From positions 248,001-312,000 of the forward strand of contig CAJFCJ010000018.1 of NCBI GenBank assembly GCA_904063045.1: a stretch of 64,000 bases of DNA. The letters are read 5' to 3'. Origin of the DNA: Dimorphilus gyrociliatus. Lineage: Eukaryota; Annelida; Polychaeta; Dinophilidae. Positions 14,333-25,879 of this stretch are shown here, in pieces (position 1 is the stretch's first letter; each line of letters starts with the position of its first letter). Both the position numbers and the translations under genes were made by a program. Under the pieces are notes generated by a model. The model worked only from the letters and a program-made list of their open reading frames with translations. It was not told the origin of the DNA and did not search any database.

Positions 14333-14814
14333 TCTGTATAAATATCTTGCAAATATATACATATATATATATATATATATACTTTGTATACTGTAAATTT
14401 CTTCATACATACACTTTTATGTTGTACATTGGAATATAGGAGATGTTGTTTCTTAAAATTTCACTTTGACAAGTAAGTATATTTTATTCTGGTTGTTTTT
14501 CTTTTTTCTCTTTATTTTAGTCTACTTTTACATAAAGGGTTAATTTTAGGAAAAAAAGAAGACACAAGCTCCTAAACACACATCTATGTTAACATATTCT
14601 TTTTACTCTTGAAACAGCAGTCTCTCGGCAAACCTCCACTTCCGGTTTACTGGATTTTATGCAGAGAACATCTCTGTCCAACTTTGTGAAATCTCGCTCG
14701 GCCATCACTCAAACTACTCCAATTTCATCACCGAAAAATTCGCCGAGAAATTCGCCAAAGTCCAAGATAGATTGCCTAAACGAGAACGATAAAGAACCGA
14801 AAAGTTCCGACTGA
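505..14814 (+). CDS. PDE1: Calcium/calmodulin-dependent cyclic nucleotide phosphodiesterase (PDE1 family), multi-promoter gene
   Basis: Hydrolyses cAMP/cGMP under Ca2+/calmodulin control. Common exons: 6148-6216, 6716-6905, 6975-7088, optional 8118-8174, 10453-10635, 11341-11407, 11472-11588, 11655-11795, 11866-11966, 12028-12255, 12322-12442, 12509-12791, 13080-13124, 13485-13565, 13626-13877, 14618-14814 (stop TGA). All phases agree. The exon at 6975 encodes the basic amphipathic segment LRHIIKKIEKDD, and the exon at 10453 encodes PSEVRDWLALTFTRSM, both PDE1 N-terminal regulatory signatures. The catalytic domain has the metal signature VHDFEHTGTTNN, the second Asp in HCADISHP and the invariant Gln in ESQIGFIDFIVDP. 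The C-terminal tail is variable, with a proline run near 13700. Four alternative first coding exons join the exon at 6148 in phase 1, predicting proteins of 784-959 aa with the optional exon included. Family assignment is very firm. Which first exons are used in vivo is inferred. Confidence 0.95.
1673..1781 (+). CDS. PDE1 alternative first coding exon B
   Basis: ATG at 1673, 36 codons plus one base, donor GTATGC at 1782, phase 1. The exon ends with FTVDGTAYTI. It has exactly the same length and phase as alternative exon C at 4629 and shares VDG at residues 29-31 and YTI at 34-36, so the two look like tandem duplicates. It splices in frame to the PDE1 exon at 6148. Confidence 0.65.
3750..3770. 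promoter_or_regulatory. Composite CRE (TGACGTCA) plus E-box (CACGTG)
   Basis: Perfect CRE at 3750-3757 and CACGTG at 3765-3770, seven bases apart, located between PDE1 alternative exons B and C. A cAMP-response element inside a cAMP phosphodiesterase gene would suit feedback control; this is inference from motif and position. Confidence 0.4.
4563..4581. repeat. TA dinucleotide microsatellite
   Basis: Uninterrupted (TA)n about 50 nt upstream of PDE1 alternative exon C. Confidence 0.85.
4629..4737 (+). CDS. PDE1 alternative first coding exon C
   Basis: ATG at 4629, 109 nt, donor GTATAA at 4738, phase 1. The exon ends with IVRVDGCQYTI, matching exon B (1673-1781) position for position at its 3' end. 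A TA dinucleotide run at 4563-4581 lies just upstream of the start. It fits in frame to the common exon at 6148. Confidence 0.62.
5346..5979 (+). CDS. PDE1 long alternative first coding exon D
   Basis: ATG at 5346 opens 211 codons with no stop, ending in a phase-1 donor (GTTTGT at 5980), the same phase as exons A-C. It is the exon closest to the common exon at 6148. The segment is Lys/Ser/Arg-rich and looks disordered. Its last residues (RSFIIQMPNGDFYE) are weakly similar to the ends of exons B and C. It gives the longest predicted PDE1 isoform, 959 aa with the optional exon. Confidence 0.75.
8118..8174 (+). CDS. PDE1 optional cassette exon (57 nt)
   Basis: Acceptor TTAG at 8114-8117 and donor GTTTTA at 8175. 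The segment enters and leaves in phase 2, so it can be included or skipped without shifting frame. It encodes an acidic/polar 19-residue insert (ESTGESQVEDATKQTKED) between the conserved ETK and RLCDEDDELS segments of the PDE1 regulatory region. Other PDE1 proteins join these segments directly, so skipping is probably the conserved form. Confidence 0.55.
9162..9210. repeat. TA dinucleotide microsatellite
   Basis: Longest TA run in the window, interrupted once by an extra A at 9191, inside the PDE1 intron between the optional exon and the exon at 10453. Confidence 0.9.
11063..11070. promoter_or_regulatory. CRE palindrome TGACGTCA in a PDE1 intron
   Basis: Perfect octamer about 270 nt before the exon at 11341, with an AGATGGCG octamer 28 nt further on (11099-11106). 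It may mark an internal promoter or enhancer. Confidence 0.3.
14302..14382. repeat. Paired TA microsatellites in the last PDE1 intron
   Basis: Two (TA)n runs, 14302-14327 and about 14361-14381, separated by a short spacer, within the intron 13878-14617. Confidence 0.85.
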
Positions 14815-15521
14815 CAAGAGGAGTACCTCATATGATGCCGAAGCTAGAAATTTAAAATGGAACAAAGATAATATATATATATGTATATATATATACAGTA
14901 TATACATATATTTATATATATATACAGTATATATAAAGAAACACTTGACGTACGCAAATTATACCTGCCTAATAGTTTCAATTTCGTTCGTCTTTGCATA
15001 ATGATAGATAAAAATAAGAATTTTTAGTCAATTTATTTAACTAGTCTGAATTTATTTGTTGTATAAAATTTTATAGTTATTAGCAGCGGCATCATTTGAG
15101 GTACTGTAAAGTCTTTATGTAAAAAAATTCTCGTTTATGCGCACCAGTTTAGTATTGAAGCATTTTGCTTTACTTTTTTGTTTCAATTTTTTTTTTGAAG
15201 TACAAAAAGCGTTCGATCTGCAGATGAATGATGCAAACGGAGAACCTGAATTATTTCGTATAAATATATGGTACAATATGCTAAATTTAATGAGCAAATG
15301 CAGTCTGGTTCTTCGGTAATATAGGCTTAAGGGAAATTGTTCTGTATTAAACTTCTTTCTCTTTTGTGAAGCACAATCTTATAGTCTATATTATTATGAA
15401 TACAGAACTTTGAAACAGTATTGCTCTGATCCAATATTGTTCACAATGTTGTTTTGGCCTATAAACATCGGCCAATAGGCACTTACTGCGCTTGTTTATG
15501 AATGCCGGATAAAACGAAAAA
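14815..15521. other. Intergenic stretch between PDE1 and NACHT-WD genes
   Basis: About 700 nt, AT-rich; TA-rich runs at 14870-14930 in the PDE1 3' UTR. No exon recognised. The promoter of the NACHT-WD gene must lie here or further upstream. Confidence 0.55.
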
Positions 15522-18500
15522 ATGCTTCAGTACGCAATTTCTCGAACTCTTTCAAAGGAGCAACTTAAAAATATGAAGGATACTGAGGAACCAGAGACAC
15601 CAGCATCACCTGATGTACCAGAGACAATACGCAGAAATCTGGCAGGAATGGATAGGCACGTCTCGTTATCCCATTATCGACCCGATTTGATTGATTATAA
15701 ATCTAGCAAACCGTTGCTCGAAGGGAATTTAAATGAGATAAAGAGAATAACTTCTAGGTGCGTCAAGATATTCCTTTCATCCACATTTTCCGGTTCGTAC
15801 TAAAAGAGTTTGCTGAAACGTTTAAGAGAACGATAGCTATTTATTTAGATTTTGTCGAAGAAAGAAACGCCCTGATGGAGCACGTATATCCAAAATTGAA
15901 AGATTTCTTTAGAGATAGTTATGGACTAGAGTTTCATGTAAGTTTCATGCGATGATTCATTCATACCGAAATATGTATACATATACAAAAAAAATTGATA
16001 AAGTAAAGTCTGTATTTTATTTACTTTACTGTTCAGCACGTTTTTTTCGTTATGCAGCAGTAGGCAACAGTGAGGATGTAGTCCTAAATAAAAAATATGT
16101 TTATCCTTTAGGCAATGGATCTTAGATGGGGGATAATGCAAGAATCCAGCGATAATCACATGATTATTGATTTTTGCTTGAATGAAATTGTTAAATGTCA
16201 ACAAACTTCGGCTGGCCCGAATTTTGTTATTATGATAGGTGAAAAATATGGATACCGCCCATTTCCACCGAACATTGTCGATAAAGAACTGGAGATGATT
16301 AGAAGTAAATTACCAGCTAGTCAGGTTAAATTGATCGATAAATGGTATCAAAAGGACGAGAATATCATTCCAAATCTCTACAGATTGAGACCCATCAGTA
16401 CTTTCATTCCAAATTATAACCACAGAGTGAATATCTTTAATATATATCTTTTTTCTTTACTTTAATCAACTTCATATTCCTCTATGATTAGGATTCAATA
16501 AAAAAAAGGGAGGCAGCTGAGCAGTGGTCAAAATTATATAGTCAGCTACAGGAATCTTTACGAAAAGGCGTTACACTTTGTAATGATGACGAAATTTCGA
16601 AAGAAGATAAACGCAAATATTTCATTTCCGGTATACACATTTACAATGGCTTCTTATTGAATAAACAATATTTAGCTTTTTCTCGCTTTCTTGTTCACGA
16701 AACAGTTACCGAAATGGAAGTTGATAAAGGTTTTGAAGTAAATAAAAATATGGAGCATAAAAAAATACTCTACTTTTCACGAAAAATTTCAAAATTAGAA
16801 GAAAATAAAAATCATGAAAAATCTGCCTCATATCTAGATAAATTACCTGATGGTAAGTCACCAGTTTTCTAAAGCATAGAGTTAAACTGTTGGAGCATAT
16901 ATTTAAAAGAGTATTTTCGTAACGGCTTAGTAAAAGTTAATAAAATCAACTACTAAAACAGGAACGATAGATAGAGAGACTCAGGAACAGCTAACTAACA
17001 TGAAAAAGAAGTGTGTGTCGAAGCTTCAAAGGAAGTTTAATAAGTGCGACCTAACTGTCGAATGGAACGACAAGGCAGAGCGTTTAACGAAGAACGATGA
17101 ATATCTTAAAAAATTTTGTTACGAATTCGAGAGTCGAATGAAGAATCTAGTTGGTCAATCCTTTTTCGGCTTAAGCAGTGACCTAATTTCCGACAGTTTT
17201 ATAATCGAATTAGATCAGCATCTCGCCACATGCCGTAACAGAGCAGACGCTTTTAGGGGGCGTCAGTCATTGATCGATAGTGTAAAAAAGTTAGTTACAA
17301 CGGAAAATGATGGAAATTTGACTGTTGTTGTTTACGGGATTAGCGGAAGTGGTAAAACGTCGCTGCTGGCAAAATGTGCTAGTTTAGCAAAAGAATGGTT
17401 GCGAGAAAAATATCCTCATTCCACACCTTATTTAGTAATCAGATTTTTGGGCACCACTGCTAGAAGTTGTAGTATTAGATTGACGCTGGCGTCTATATGC
17501 ACTCAATTGGTATTACTATATTTCGACTCTAAGAGAAGGCCAGAAATACCATCTGACTGGACAAACTTGAAGCAGTTATTTCAGCGTTTGTTAGGCTGTG
17601 CTACTGAAGAGAAACCTTTAATCCTCATTCTAGACTCCTTGGATCAATTATCGACTAGCAATAATTCTCATTCCCTTCAATGGCTACCTTGGAAAATTCC
17701 ACAGTATGTTACTTTAATTGTGTCTCAAGTTAGCAACACAGGTGGCGTCTGCGGTCGATTGAAAACAATTGTGCCAGATCAACGATATCACATTGAAGTC
17801 AAACCATTGAGCAAAGAAATGAGTTGGAAATTAGTTGATGAATGGTTAGCTAAGGAGAATAGAACTTTGACCACTTTTCAGGAAAAAGTTGTTCAACAAG
17901 CTTTTCTTGAGTGTTCCCTTCCATTGTATACAACGGTAAAATCAGTTTTTACAAAACCATAAAGCATACACCTAAGAGATAATCTTTTTCAGCTGGTTTA
18001 TGAGCAAGTAAAAAAATGGCATTCCTATACTCCTCCAAATCGTTCGTATTAAGTTTCCTTTAGTATATTTACACCTTAGCTTAAAAAATTAACAGAGACG
18101 GTTCTTAAACCGTGCATTCAAGCAATTATTAATACAATGTTTGAGAATGTGGAAATAAGTTTTGGAAAAATTTTTGTTACTCATACTCTGTCTTATATTA
18201 CTGCGTCTCGAAATGGTTTATCGGATCTGGAATTAGAAGATCTTTTAAGTTTGGATGATACAGTGTACATTTATTTTCCTTTTGATTTTTCAATTCTCAC
18301 TAATTACTTTTTCAACAGTTTACAAGAAGTGTTTCAGCATTGGCTTCCTCCAACTAGAAGAATACCACCATTACTTTGGCCTCGCTTACAAGCAGAACTA
18401 TCTAGCTACATTGTGAGGAGAGAGTCAGACGGGACTATGGTATATTATTGGTATCATAGGCAATTCATCAAAGTTGCAAAAGACAGATATTTATCGAGTG

Positions 18501-21500
18501 ACTCATTAAGAACAGACTTTCATTCGTCAATAGCTGATTATTTTTTAGGAAAATATACACGAGGTTCAAAGAAAAGTTTTAAGGTTCCTAAAGTAGCTGG
18601 TTCCAGTCAGCGTTTCAAAGAAATCGAGGCTGATCGTAAAGTTCGGGCTCAGCCGCTAATTTTTGGTACTGACACTCAGCGTCACGCTAAAACTCGATAC
18701 AATATGAGAAAATTGAGTGAATTGCCTTACCAGCTAATACGCGCTGGTAGAATTGAGGACTTAAAGAGTGAAGTCCTTTTTAACTTAAAATGGCTAAAGA
18801 CTAAAGTGGCTGCTCAGACTATTCAGGACGTTTTATCAGATTTTAGACAATTACAAGAATCTAGTTATGCAGTTGATGACCCAGAAGTATCACTCTTAGC
18901 AAATACGCTTCAATTATGTGGCACAAATGTTCAAAAGTCAGGGGGAGAAACGCTAGATTTTGAGATATCAGCTCGTCTTTTACCTTTTTATGACAATAAG
19001 AAATACGAATATATAAGACGACTAATTAGATTTTGTGATGGCAAAAGAGAAAAGCCGTCGGCGATCGTTCCTCTATTTGCTTGTTTAGAACCACCAAACC
19101 CTGCTCTCCGATACCTCCTTGAAGATCATACAAAACACGTTCTAGATTTAACGTTTTCCTCAAATGGGAAATACTTATACAGTTTAAGTAAAGATGGCAC
19201 GCTGGGAAAATGGGATATGAAGATTGGCGAACGTCTATTTAGTGTTCCCATAGATAAAATTGACAAGGCCAAGGCTTCCATCCATCTAACGGCGGATGAT
19301 AAATATGTGATAACGACAGCTATCAAGGAAGATTGCGAGACGAGAATATTCGATACGAAATCGGGATTACCAAAAGGCGGAATTTTAAGGGCTCCCAATA
19401 TATCTAATTTAAAGCACGTCGGTAGGCGATATTTTATTAGGCAAAAAGAAGTGATTAACGTCGAAACTGGAAATACGCTAGTGAATTTAGATGATTACTT
19501 GAGTAACTTCTCGTCAAACTCATTAAGCATATATGCTTTAGCTATGACCCATGACGAAAAGCTGTTGCTTCTTGGAACGAAGATAGGTACATTAATATTT
19601 GATTTACAAGTAAGATCATTCATCTTTTTAATTCTGTATGTTGATAATTTTTTTAAATGCAGACTAGGAGCTTACTTGGAACTATAAAATCTGAGAATGC
19701 TGTTTCAATCATAAGCGTTTCATTGGACGATAAAAGGGCTTATGTAGGTTACTCTGTAGAATGCACTTTAAGTGTTGTTGACTTGAAAAAGGACTCCTGT
19801 AACTTTTGTAAGGAAATAATGAAATTCGAACACCTAACAGAGGGTCGTAGAAAATCTAACTTTAAGAGTTTACAGTTACTTGGCTTATTCGAAAAATCGA
19901 AAGGTGAGGGGAACGACTGTATGATACGAGAAATGACTGGAATAAATTGTTGCCAAGAGGAAAATATTCTTCTGCTAAATTTTGACAGAAAGGACCTATT
20001 ATTGATTGATACTTCCAATCAAAATGCTCTAAAAGTGGTCGAAATGACAGCTCCTCAACCAGAAGATGAACAGGTTGAAAGAAGATGGAGAAATTGTTTC
20101 ATAACAAAAAATAGTAAAAATGCTATAGCTACGGAGGAAAAGCAATCACTCATGCACATCTGGCGTTTATCAATGTCGCCTATAAGGGCCAACCATGTCA
20201 CCTATGTAAATGTTCATAGTGACGGCCACTTTCCGATTGCAATATCAGCTAGTGATTCTCCCTTATCAGCTACAGCGTCAAATTTACATACAGCTATAAA
20301 AATATGGGACGTTCAGAAATTCTCTTACTCTAATCTAGATGATAACGAAAATGTAAGAGAAATAGAAGACAGCGAATGTGTTGTAAATACTGTTCAAAAG
20401 CTACCACATATCTATAATAATCCAATCGACTTGGTCGCTGCAGTTCCATCGAAGGAGCTTCTCTATATTAAAAAATATAGGGCAATAACGGCGGGCAGAA
20501 AATCAGTATATACTAGTAAAGATTGTTTTGGTATAGATGTCTGGAACATTGTAACCCTAGAGAGCAAGTATTTTTTACCCTTTGGTAATTACGGTGACTT
20601 ACTCGCGATGAAAGCAACAAGCGAACGTCTTCTCCTCCTTATAGCTATTAGTTTGAGGAAATACAGATTTGCCATTATGGATACAGGGGGTAGTGAATCT
20701 AGTTTACTCTTATTGCGAGATATTGAAGACGTAGCTAACGATATCATTGTCTCACATAATGACAAATATGCTGCTGTTTTAGCTGCATCAACAATTCCAA
20801 TTTTTAATATAAAAACCGGAAACTACTTAATGAAATTGCCCCACACCCTAATCGTTCGCTTTATGTATCATCCTCATGAAGATTCTCTATTATTTTGTGA
20901 AAAAGGGACGTCCTTGACTTATGTAAATTTAAGTAATGAAAAAGCAACCAAATGTAACGACGTTTTAACAAGATGCAATTTGAATAGGATAGACGACATT
21001 CAATGTGTGCCTAAACGAGTTTCCGTAGTCCTAATAACTGAATACATCGAAGGAACTTATCCTCATACTGTGGCTGTAGCATTTAAAATCGATAAAACAA
21101 TAAAAAATATTATACAGCTATTCGAATTTGATGGAATGTCTAAAAATGGATGGCTTTGCCTTAGTCCAGATGGAAAATATGCTCTTGATAAACAGCTTCA
21201 TTGCTATGATTTGGACGAAAACGTAAACACCAAACTTAAATGCACATTTTCTGCGTTCGGAAATTCCATTAAGCAATGCTCTCTATTTGGATGGTTTACG
21301 GAAAATAACACAATTGTTTTCGTAAATTCGGAGACAAATATTTTATACGCTGGGCATGCTGAAAACGGAACCATTTTAGGCTGTGCAGCCATGCATGAGA
21401 GAATTAGAAGTATCGCATTATTTCGAGGAGGACTTGTTGCAGTACTTGGAAGAGAAGATGGGCATTTAATTCCTGTTCGAATATTCCCTCCAGGATATCT

Positions 21501-22023
21501 GCGTTTGAACTCTAATGAAGTATCTCAGGAAACTGTTAAGGGCAAGGATGATTGGGAAATGATTACTTCAAAACCTAACATATCGTTTGATGAGCCTTTT
21601 TTTTCTTGTAGTAGCTCAGAAAGTTCGCCTAAGATGAAACGGAAGAATCGTTTTAAATTATTTATCAAAGAACGGGCTAAAAGTTTTGAACATTTATTGG
21701 TAAAACCACTAAAAACAGAGAGTGAAGCTAAACATTTATCAGGGGAACAAAATAAGGATGTTTTTATTGCTAAAAGAACTTGTAGACTGTTAAATATTGC
21801 CGATGCCGGAACATATCCTATTGCTGACTTTTCTGTCTTGCCGTCAAAAATTGAAAAGAGCTTACACTTGGTTCATAAAAGTATTCACGTTGATCTCCCC
21901 GAGGGTTTTATGAGCATGTATTCGCGTTCAACTCCTAAACGCAGTCTATTTGAAGCTGATACTTCCAAATGTGCCTATAAAACACTACCGAAGAATTTTA
22001 AAAAAAAATATGACCTTGGTTAG
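15522..22023 (+). CDS. NACHT and WD-repeat protein, NWD1/NWD2 type (1959 aa)
   Basis: Exons: 15522-15792, 15849-15937, 16112-16426, 16492-16852, 16962-17935, 17993-18041, 18096-18264, 18319-19609, 19663-22023; summed length 5880 nt, exactly divisible by three. Order of parts: N-terminal DUF4062-like segment with KIFLSSTFSDFVEERN near residue 85 and MDLRWG soon after; NACHT NTPase with Walker A GISGSGKTSL near 470 and Walker B LILILDSLDQL near 565; a helical segment containing HWLPPTRRIPPLLW; then a long degenerate WD-repeat region from about 1005 to about 1800; then a charged Ser/Lys tail. This is the STAND-type layout of vertebrate NWD1/NWD2 (about 1560-1740 aa), here somewhat longer. It is probably cytosolic, and the ligand is unknown. 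Two donors are GTTCGT, unusual at +3. NWD1 and NWD2 orthology is not resolved. Confidence 0.9.
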
Positions 22024-22083
22024 GTACATTTTTGTTTGCATAAAAAATTTTTGTTAGAGACATTTAAGACAAATTCTTATAGA

Positions 22084-22089
22084 AATAAA
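22084..22089 (+). other. Polyadenylation signal AATAAA of the NACHT-WD gene
   Basis: Canonical hexamer 61 nt downstream of the stop codon ending at 22023; a further AATAAA lies about 40 nt beyond. The spacing suits a short 3' UTR. Confidence 0.5.
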
Positions 22090-24042
22090 AGATTTAGGTA
22101 AATCTAAAATGTTTTTAGTTAAAAATAAACAGAAGGCGCCAGTGTACATCGATCTTTAAAGAACTTTGTCAGCTTAAAATAATTACAATTCTCTGCTCTT
22201 CCAGATCTTTCTTACTGAAATAAAGTTTATGAATAAATTAGTAAAGTTACCTTATAATCAAACTGTTGCAAAGCCATCAGCTAATAAATACCACAATAAT
22301 GATAAAAATTGTGGTTTATTCTATACCTGGAGGCGTCTGTCTTTAAAGCGACAAGCTTTTAAGCGGTAGACTTACCAAACGATATATAAAGTTGCAAACA
22401 CGAAGACGATAAAAGCGATCCCGAGTAAAATTGTACACTATATCCAATACATTTATAATACTTCTAGCTGAAGATTTAACAACTTTTGTTGACTTCACAA
22501 TGGTGCAGTTTGGACATGAGCCTGAAAGATTAATGAGAGACATAATAAATTATACGTTACAAGCATTGCAGTCACGAGGGTGCGCTTCAAATCCCTTGAT
22601 CGATTAAGACTAACTAATAGTCATTAATGATAAGAGTTGTAAAATATTAGTTCTGAGAAGAAAAAAATACATTTTCAGAATGCAAAAGAAATACATAAAG
22701 CAATAAAGATTGCTTGTCAGCCAATAAGCGAACAAAAGATATATCTTTATGTAATTCTTACTAGTTTAAGTCTTAAAATACTTCTTAAAAAAACACTCGA
22801 AGTAATATGTCCAATGTGGAAATTGCCGTTTGCTCATTGTAGCATATTCATTTGCTACAGAGTTTCTTCTAACTTCCTACCTTCAGATTTAATACTTCTT
22901 ATCACTCTGTTTACTAGGCGAGATAATTGCATTCTTACTACAGAAAGATTTTTAGCACTTTCTACATTAACACATATTATAGGCAATGAATATGAGGATA
23001 TAAAGCGATAATGAGAAGAATCTGTTAGAGATATTCGTAAGAAGCCAATTTTTACAATATTTAATAAAACGGTTGAAAAAAATTCAGATTCTTGAACATA
23101 ATAATAATTTAAGAAACCCGATTTGTATATTTTTGGTCTGCTGGCAAAAATTAATAAAATTTGCCTGCTCTTCTGTAAATTTAAAACAGCATATACTAGA
23201 TATACACTTGTTTCATTATTTTAAAGGACATTAATTATACAAGAATCAGTAACTTTCACTTCTCTATGCTAGGGTTAAAAATTTTTCCAGAATATGCAGT
23301 ATAAATAAAGTCAATAGGCTATAGTCAATATTCTATTAATTAGTTTTTTGGTAATCATCACTTTTTTTGTCATCTGAAATTTACAGGCATTTAGTAATTG
23401 TTTTTTGAAATTTAACTTTTTTTGAGCCTTCGGTAAAATATGTCAAGTAGGGATCTTTTAAAACTTTTTCAGTCTAGAAAATCATCAACCAAAGTGAGAC
23501 TTACATAGGTAGTATTTTTAGGTTTTTTGGGTAAGAGAAGTTTTGTAACGTCCAAGACGTCTAAATTACAATTATAGACCAAATAATAGAACCAAATAGC
23601 ACAAATGGATCTTGAAAACATGATTATGCCATAGGTACTAATTTTTAGCATTTATCAAAAACTGTCTGGACAATATTATCTTATAAAGCTTACAGCTTTC
23701 GGCTTAAAATAAATATAGATTCTGATAGGCAGGTAAAATTAGTAGCTAATGTCTTCTTTTTGTGAAAATTGAAATATTTTAAAGGTAAAAAGCTTTAATA
23801 TATCTACCGTATATACTTTCGCTAGGACGTAGACTTGCATAGAGAACGATGACTAAGATGCAGTCAACTAGCCGTTGTAACTAAAGTAGAACAAACAATA
23901 TTATGCAATGTTTTTGGTTTTTTTTCCGCATTATTATTAGTGAGTTAGCGCGTAAGTAAAGTTGGGTGCTGTAATTCGTGTGATGATATCACAATTCGTC
24001 AATTCTCCTGGAATTTATTGCATGTTTTTAAAAGTAAACACA

Positions 24043-24050
24043 AGATGGCG
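24043..24050 (+). promoter_or_regulatory. AGATGGCG octamer near the ENPP start
   Basis: One of six copies of AGATGGCG (either strand) in the window; here in the context AAGATGGCGCT, about 90 nt upstream of the ENPP start codon. The core resembles part of CTCF (AGRKGGCG) and YY1 (ATGGCGG) sites. Function not shown. Confidence 0.3.
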
Positions 24051-24136
24051 CTACAGATAATTATACTTTACTCCTTCGAAATTGAGAGTCCTTGAGTAGC
24101 TCTTTTTTTTGACAGACAAAAAAAACAAGCAGATTT

Positions 24137-25527
24137 ATGGCTTTTAAGGAGAATCGACCGAAAAAATTGCTTCTTATTTTGTTGGATGGAGTAAGATGGG
24201 ATTATGAAAAAAAATTTAATATGAAAAGTTTGCAAAGAATACGTGAAATTGGATTTTCAGTAGATATGCTCCAGCCTTGCTATCCGTCCATGTCGGCTCC
24301 AAATTATTATAGTGCCACGACAGGAAAACATCCTGGAAACCATGGGCTTATAAACAATACAATGTTTGAAGAAGAGAAAAATATCGAATTTAGAGCTTTC
24401 GTTAATCCACCAGATCCGATTTGTTTAGACGAAATGTGGTGGAGTGAAGCTGAGCCGTTATGGATTTCAGCCACAAAGAGCTCGTTAAGGGTTCATATGT
24501 ATCGTTGGTTTGGAAGTACTGTTGCTAGAAATGATGTTGTCCCGGTGCTTTCTTCGGAATATATCGATGGCTATCCTATATGCCATATGCAAAATGACTT
24601 ACTAAAAGCGTTAGACTTATTTGTAAATGATAGTTCCGATTTTATTGGTGGCTATTATAGATTAGTTTTAATTAAAAATTAAATTACAAATATCTTATCT
24701 AAAGGTTTCTACGTAGGAGCTACAGACGATGCTGGACATTTTCATGGTGTAGAGAGTGAAATAACTGAAAAAACTTGTAGAATTGTTGACGAAAACCTGC
24801 TTGAATTATTGGATATCTTAGATACAAAAAAGAACAAATACGGTTTAAATTCGTATAAGATATATAATATTGTTTATAATTTAATATTTCACAAGATAAC
24901 CTATTGAAAGACGAAGTAAATGTGGTGATCTTCTCTGATCATGGAATGACTCAACTGAATTCTGAAAAAACTGTAAACGTAAAAAGCTTAATTGAGGACT
25001 TGTGTCCTAAACGCTATATTTTGCTCGACTGTACTCTGCACATATGGGCTAAAGATAAACTGCAAGAAAACAAAGTAAACTAGTACTTTTACCGTTTACT
25101 CGAAATAATTATATTTATAGATTTATCAAATACTCTCAAAAATCGAACACCTGAACGTTCACAAAAGAGAAGATATTCCGGAAAGATTTCATTATGGACA
25201 ACATCCAAGGGTTGGCGACATATTTGCCTACACTGATTTACCTTATGTCTTTTATGTAAGTTCGATGAAATTTATGATTTTTATTTTGGTTTAACTTTAT
25301 TTATGAAAAAGAACCCAGAGAAAAAACTAAACGGAAATCATGGATTCGATAACGCAGAGAAGGACATGCAAGGAATTTTTTACGCTTTTGGACCAGATAT
25401 TATAGAAAATGGAAAAACAACAAAGGCATCGATGGTGGATATTTACCCTCTGCTATGCCAACTACTGAAAATAAAAATCTTTGATTGTGACAGCGAATCT
25501 GAAGCACTTTTGGCTGCATTGAAATAA
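24137..25527 (+). CDS. Nucleotide pyrophosphatase/phosphodiesterase family enzyme (ENPP, closest in feel to ENPP6)
   Basis: Exons: 24137-24647, 24705-24842, 24896-25074, 25121-25255, 25312-25527; 392 aa, phases consistent. Alkaline-phosphatase-fold phosphodiesterase of the ENPP family, which cleaves phosphodiester or lysophospholipid head groups. All six two-zinc ligands are in place: Asp17 in LLDGVRW, nucleophile Ser53 in PSMSAPN, Asp178 and His182 in ATDDAGHFH, Asp231/His232 in FSDHGM and His331 in GNHGFDN. A serine nucleophile and the segment WWSEAEPLW resemble ENPP6 (choline-specific). No signal peptide or GPI signal is visible, unlike secreted ENPPs. An upstream exon may be missing, since a GACAG acceptor-like site sits at about 24111-24115. 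The last intron ends in AAAAAG rather than a pyrimidine-rich acceptor. Confidence 0.88.
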
Positions 25528-25879
25528 ATGATAATTTAGTTTATTTAATTATTAATCAATGTTTGGTTGAAGAAAATGTTGCATGTATCATTTATTGCAA
25601 ATTTTTGAAAGAACACGTACAAAAAATAACAACTAGTACAATAAACATAACTATTTAAGTATGTTTATTACAAGCTTATACATTAACGCATTCATATATC
25701 GTATATCTCGACTCATGACAGCTACAAAATTAAATTAATTATCTTCTGATAAATTATATTACTGCCAATAAATCAGAACAAATTAGCAAAAGGTGTGTCC
25801 TTCGAAATTCGGCAACACTTATTTCTGAGCGAGAAAGAATACTGCAGATAATTATTTTCTTCACAGTAGAGAATTAAAA
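25528..25879. other. Short convergent 3' intergenic gap
   Basis: The ENPP gene (+) and the turtle-like gene (-) end tail to tail only about 350 nt apart. AATAAA overlaps the ENPP stop codon (25523-25528) and recurs at 25640-25645. No AATAAA was noticed close to the stop of the minus-strand gene. Confidence 0.6.

Larger units (their letters stand above)
22024..24136. other. Intergenic stretch between the NACHT-WD and ENPP genes
   Basis: AT-rich, with only short unconvincing frames on both strands. No tRNA-like box B, homeobox or transposase signature was seen. An AGATGGCG octamer at 24043-24050 lies about 90 nt upstream of the ENPP start codon and may be promoter-linked. Confidence 0.6.

Noticed and set aside
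22343-23651. Short frames and a possible tRNA-like T-loop near 22585
   Set aside because: No full cloverleaf or A-box/B-box pair could be built, and the frames lack any support.
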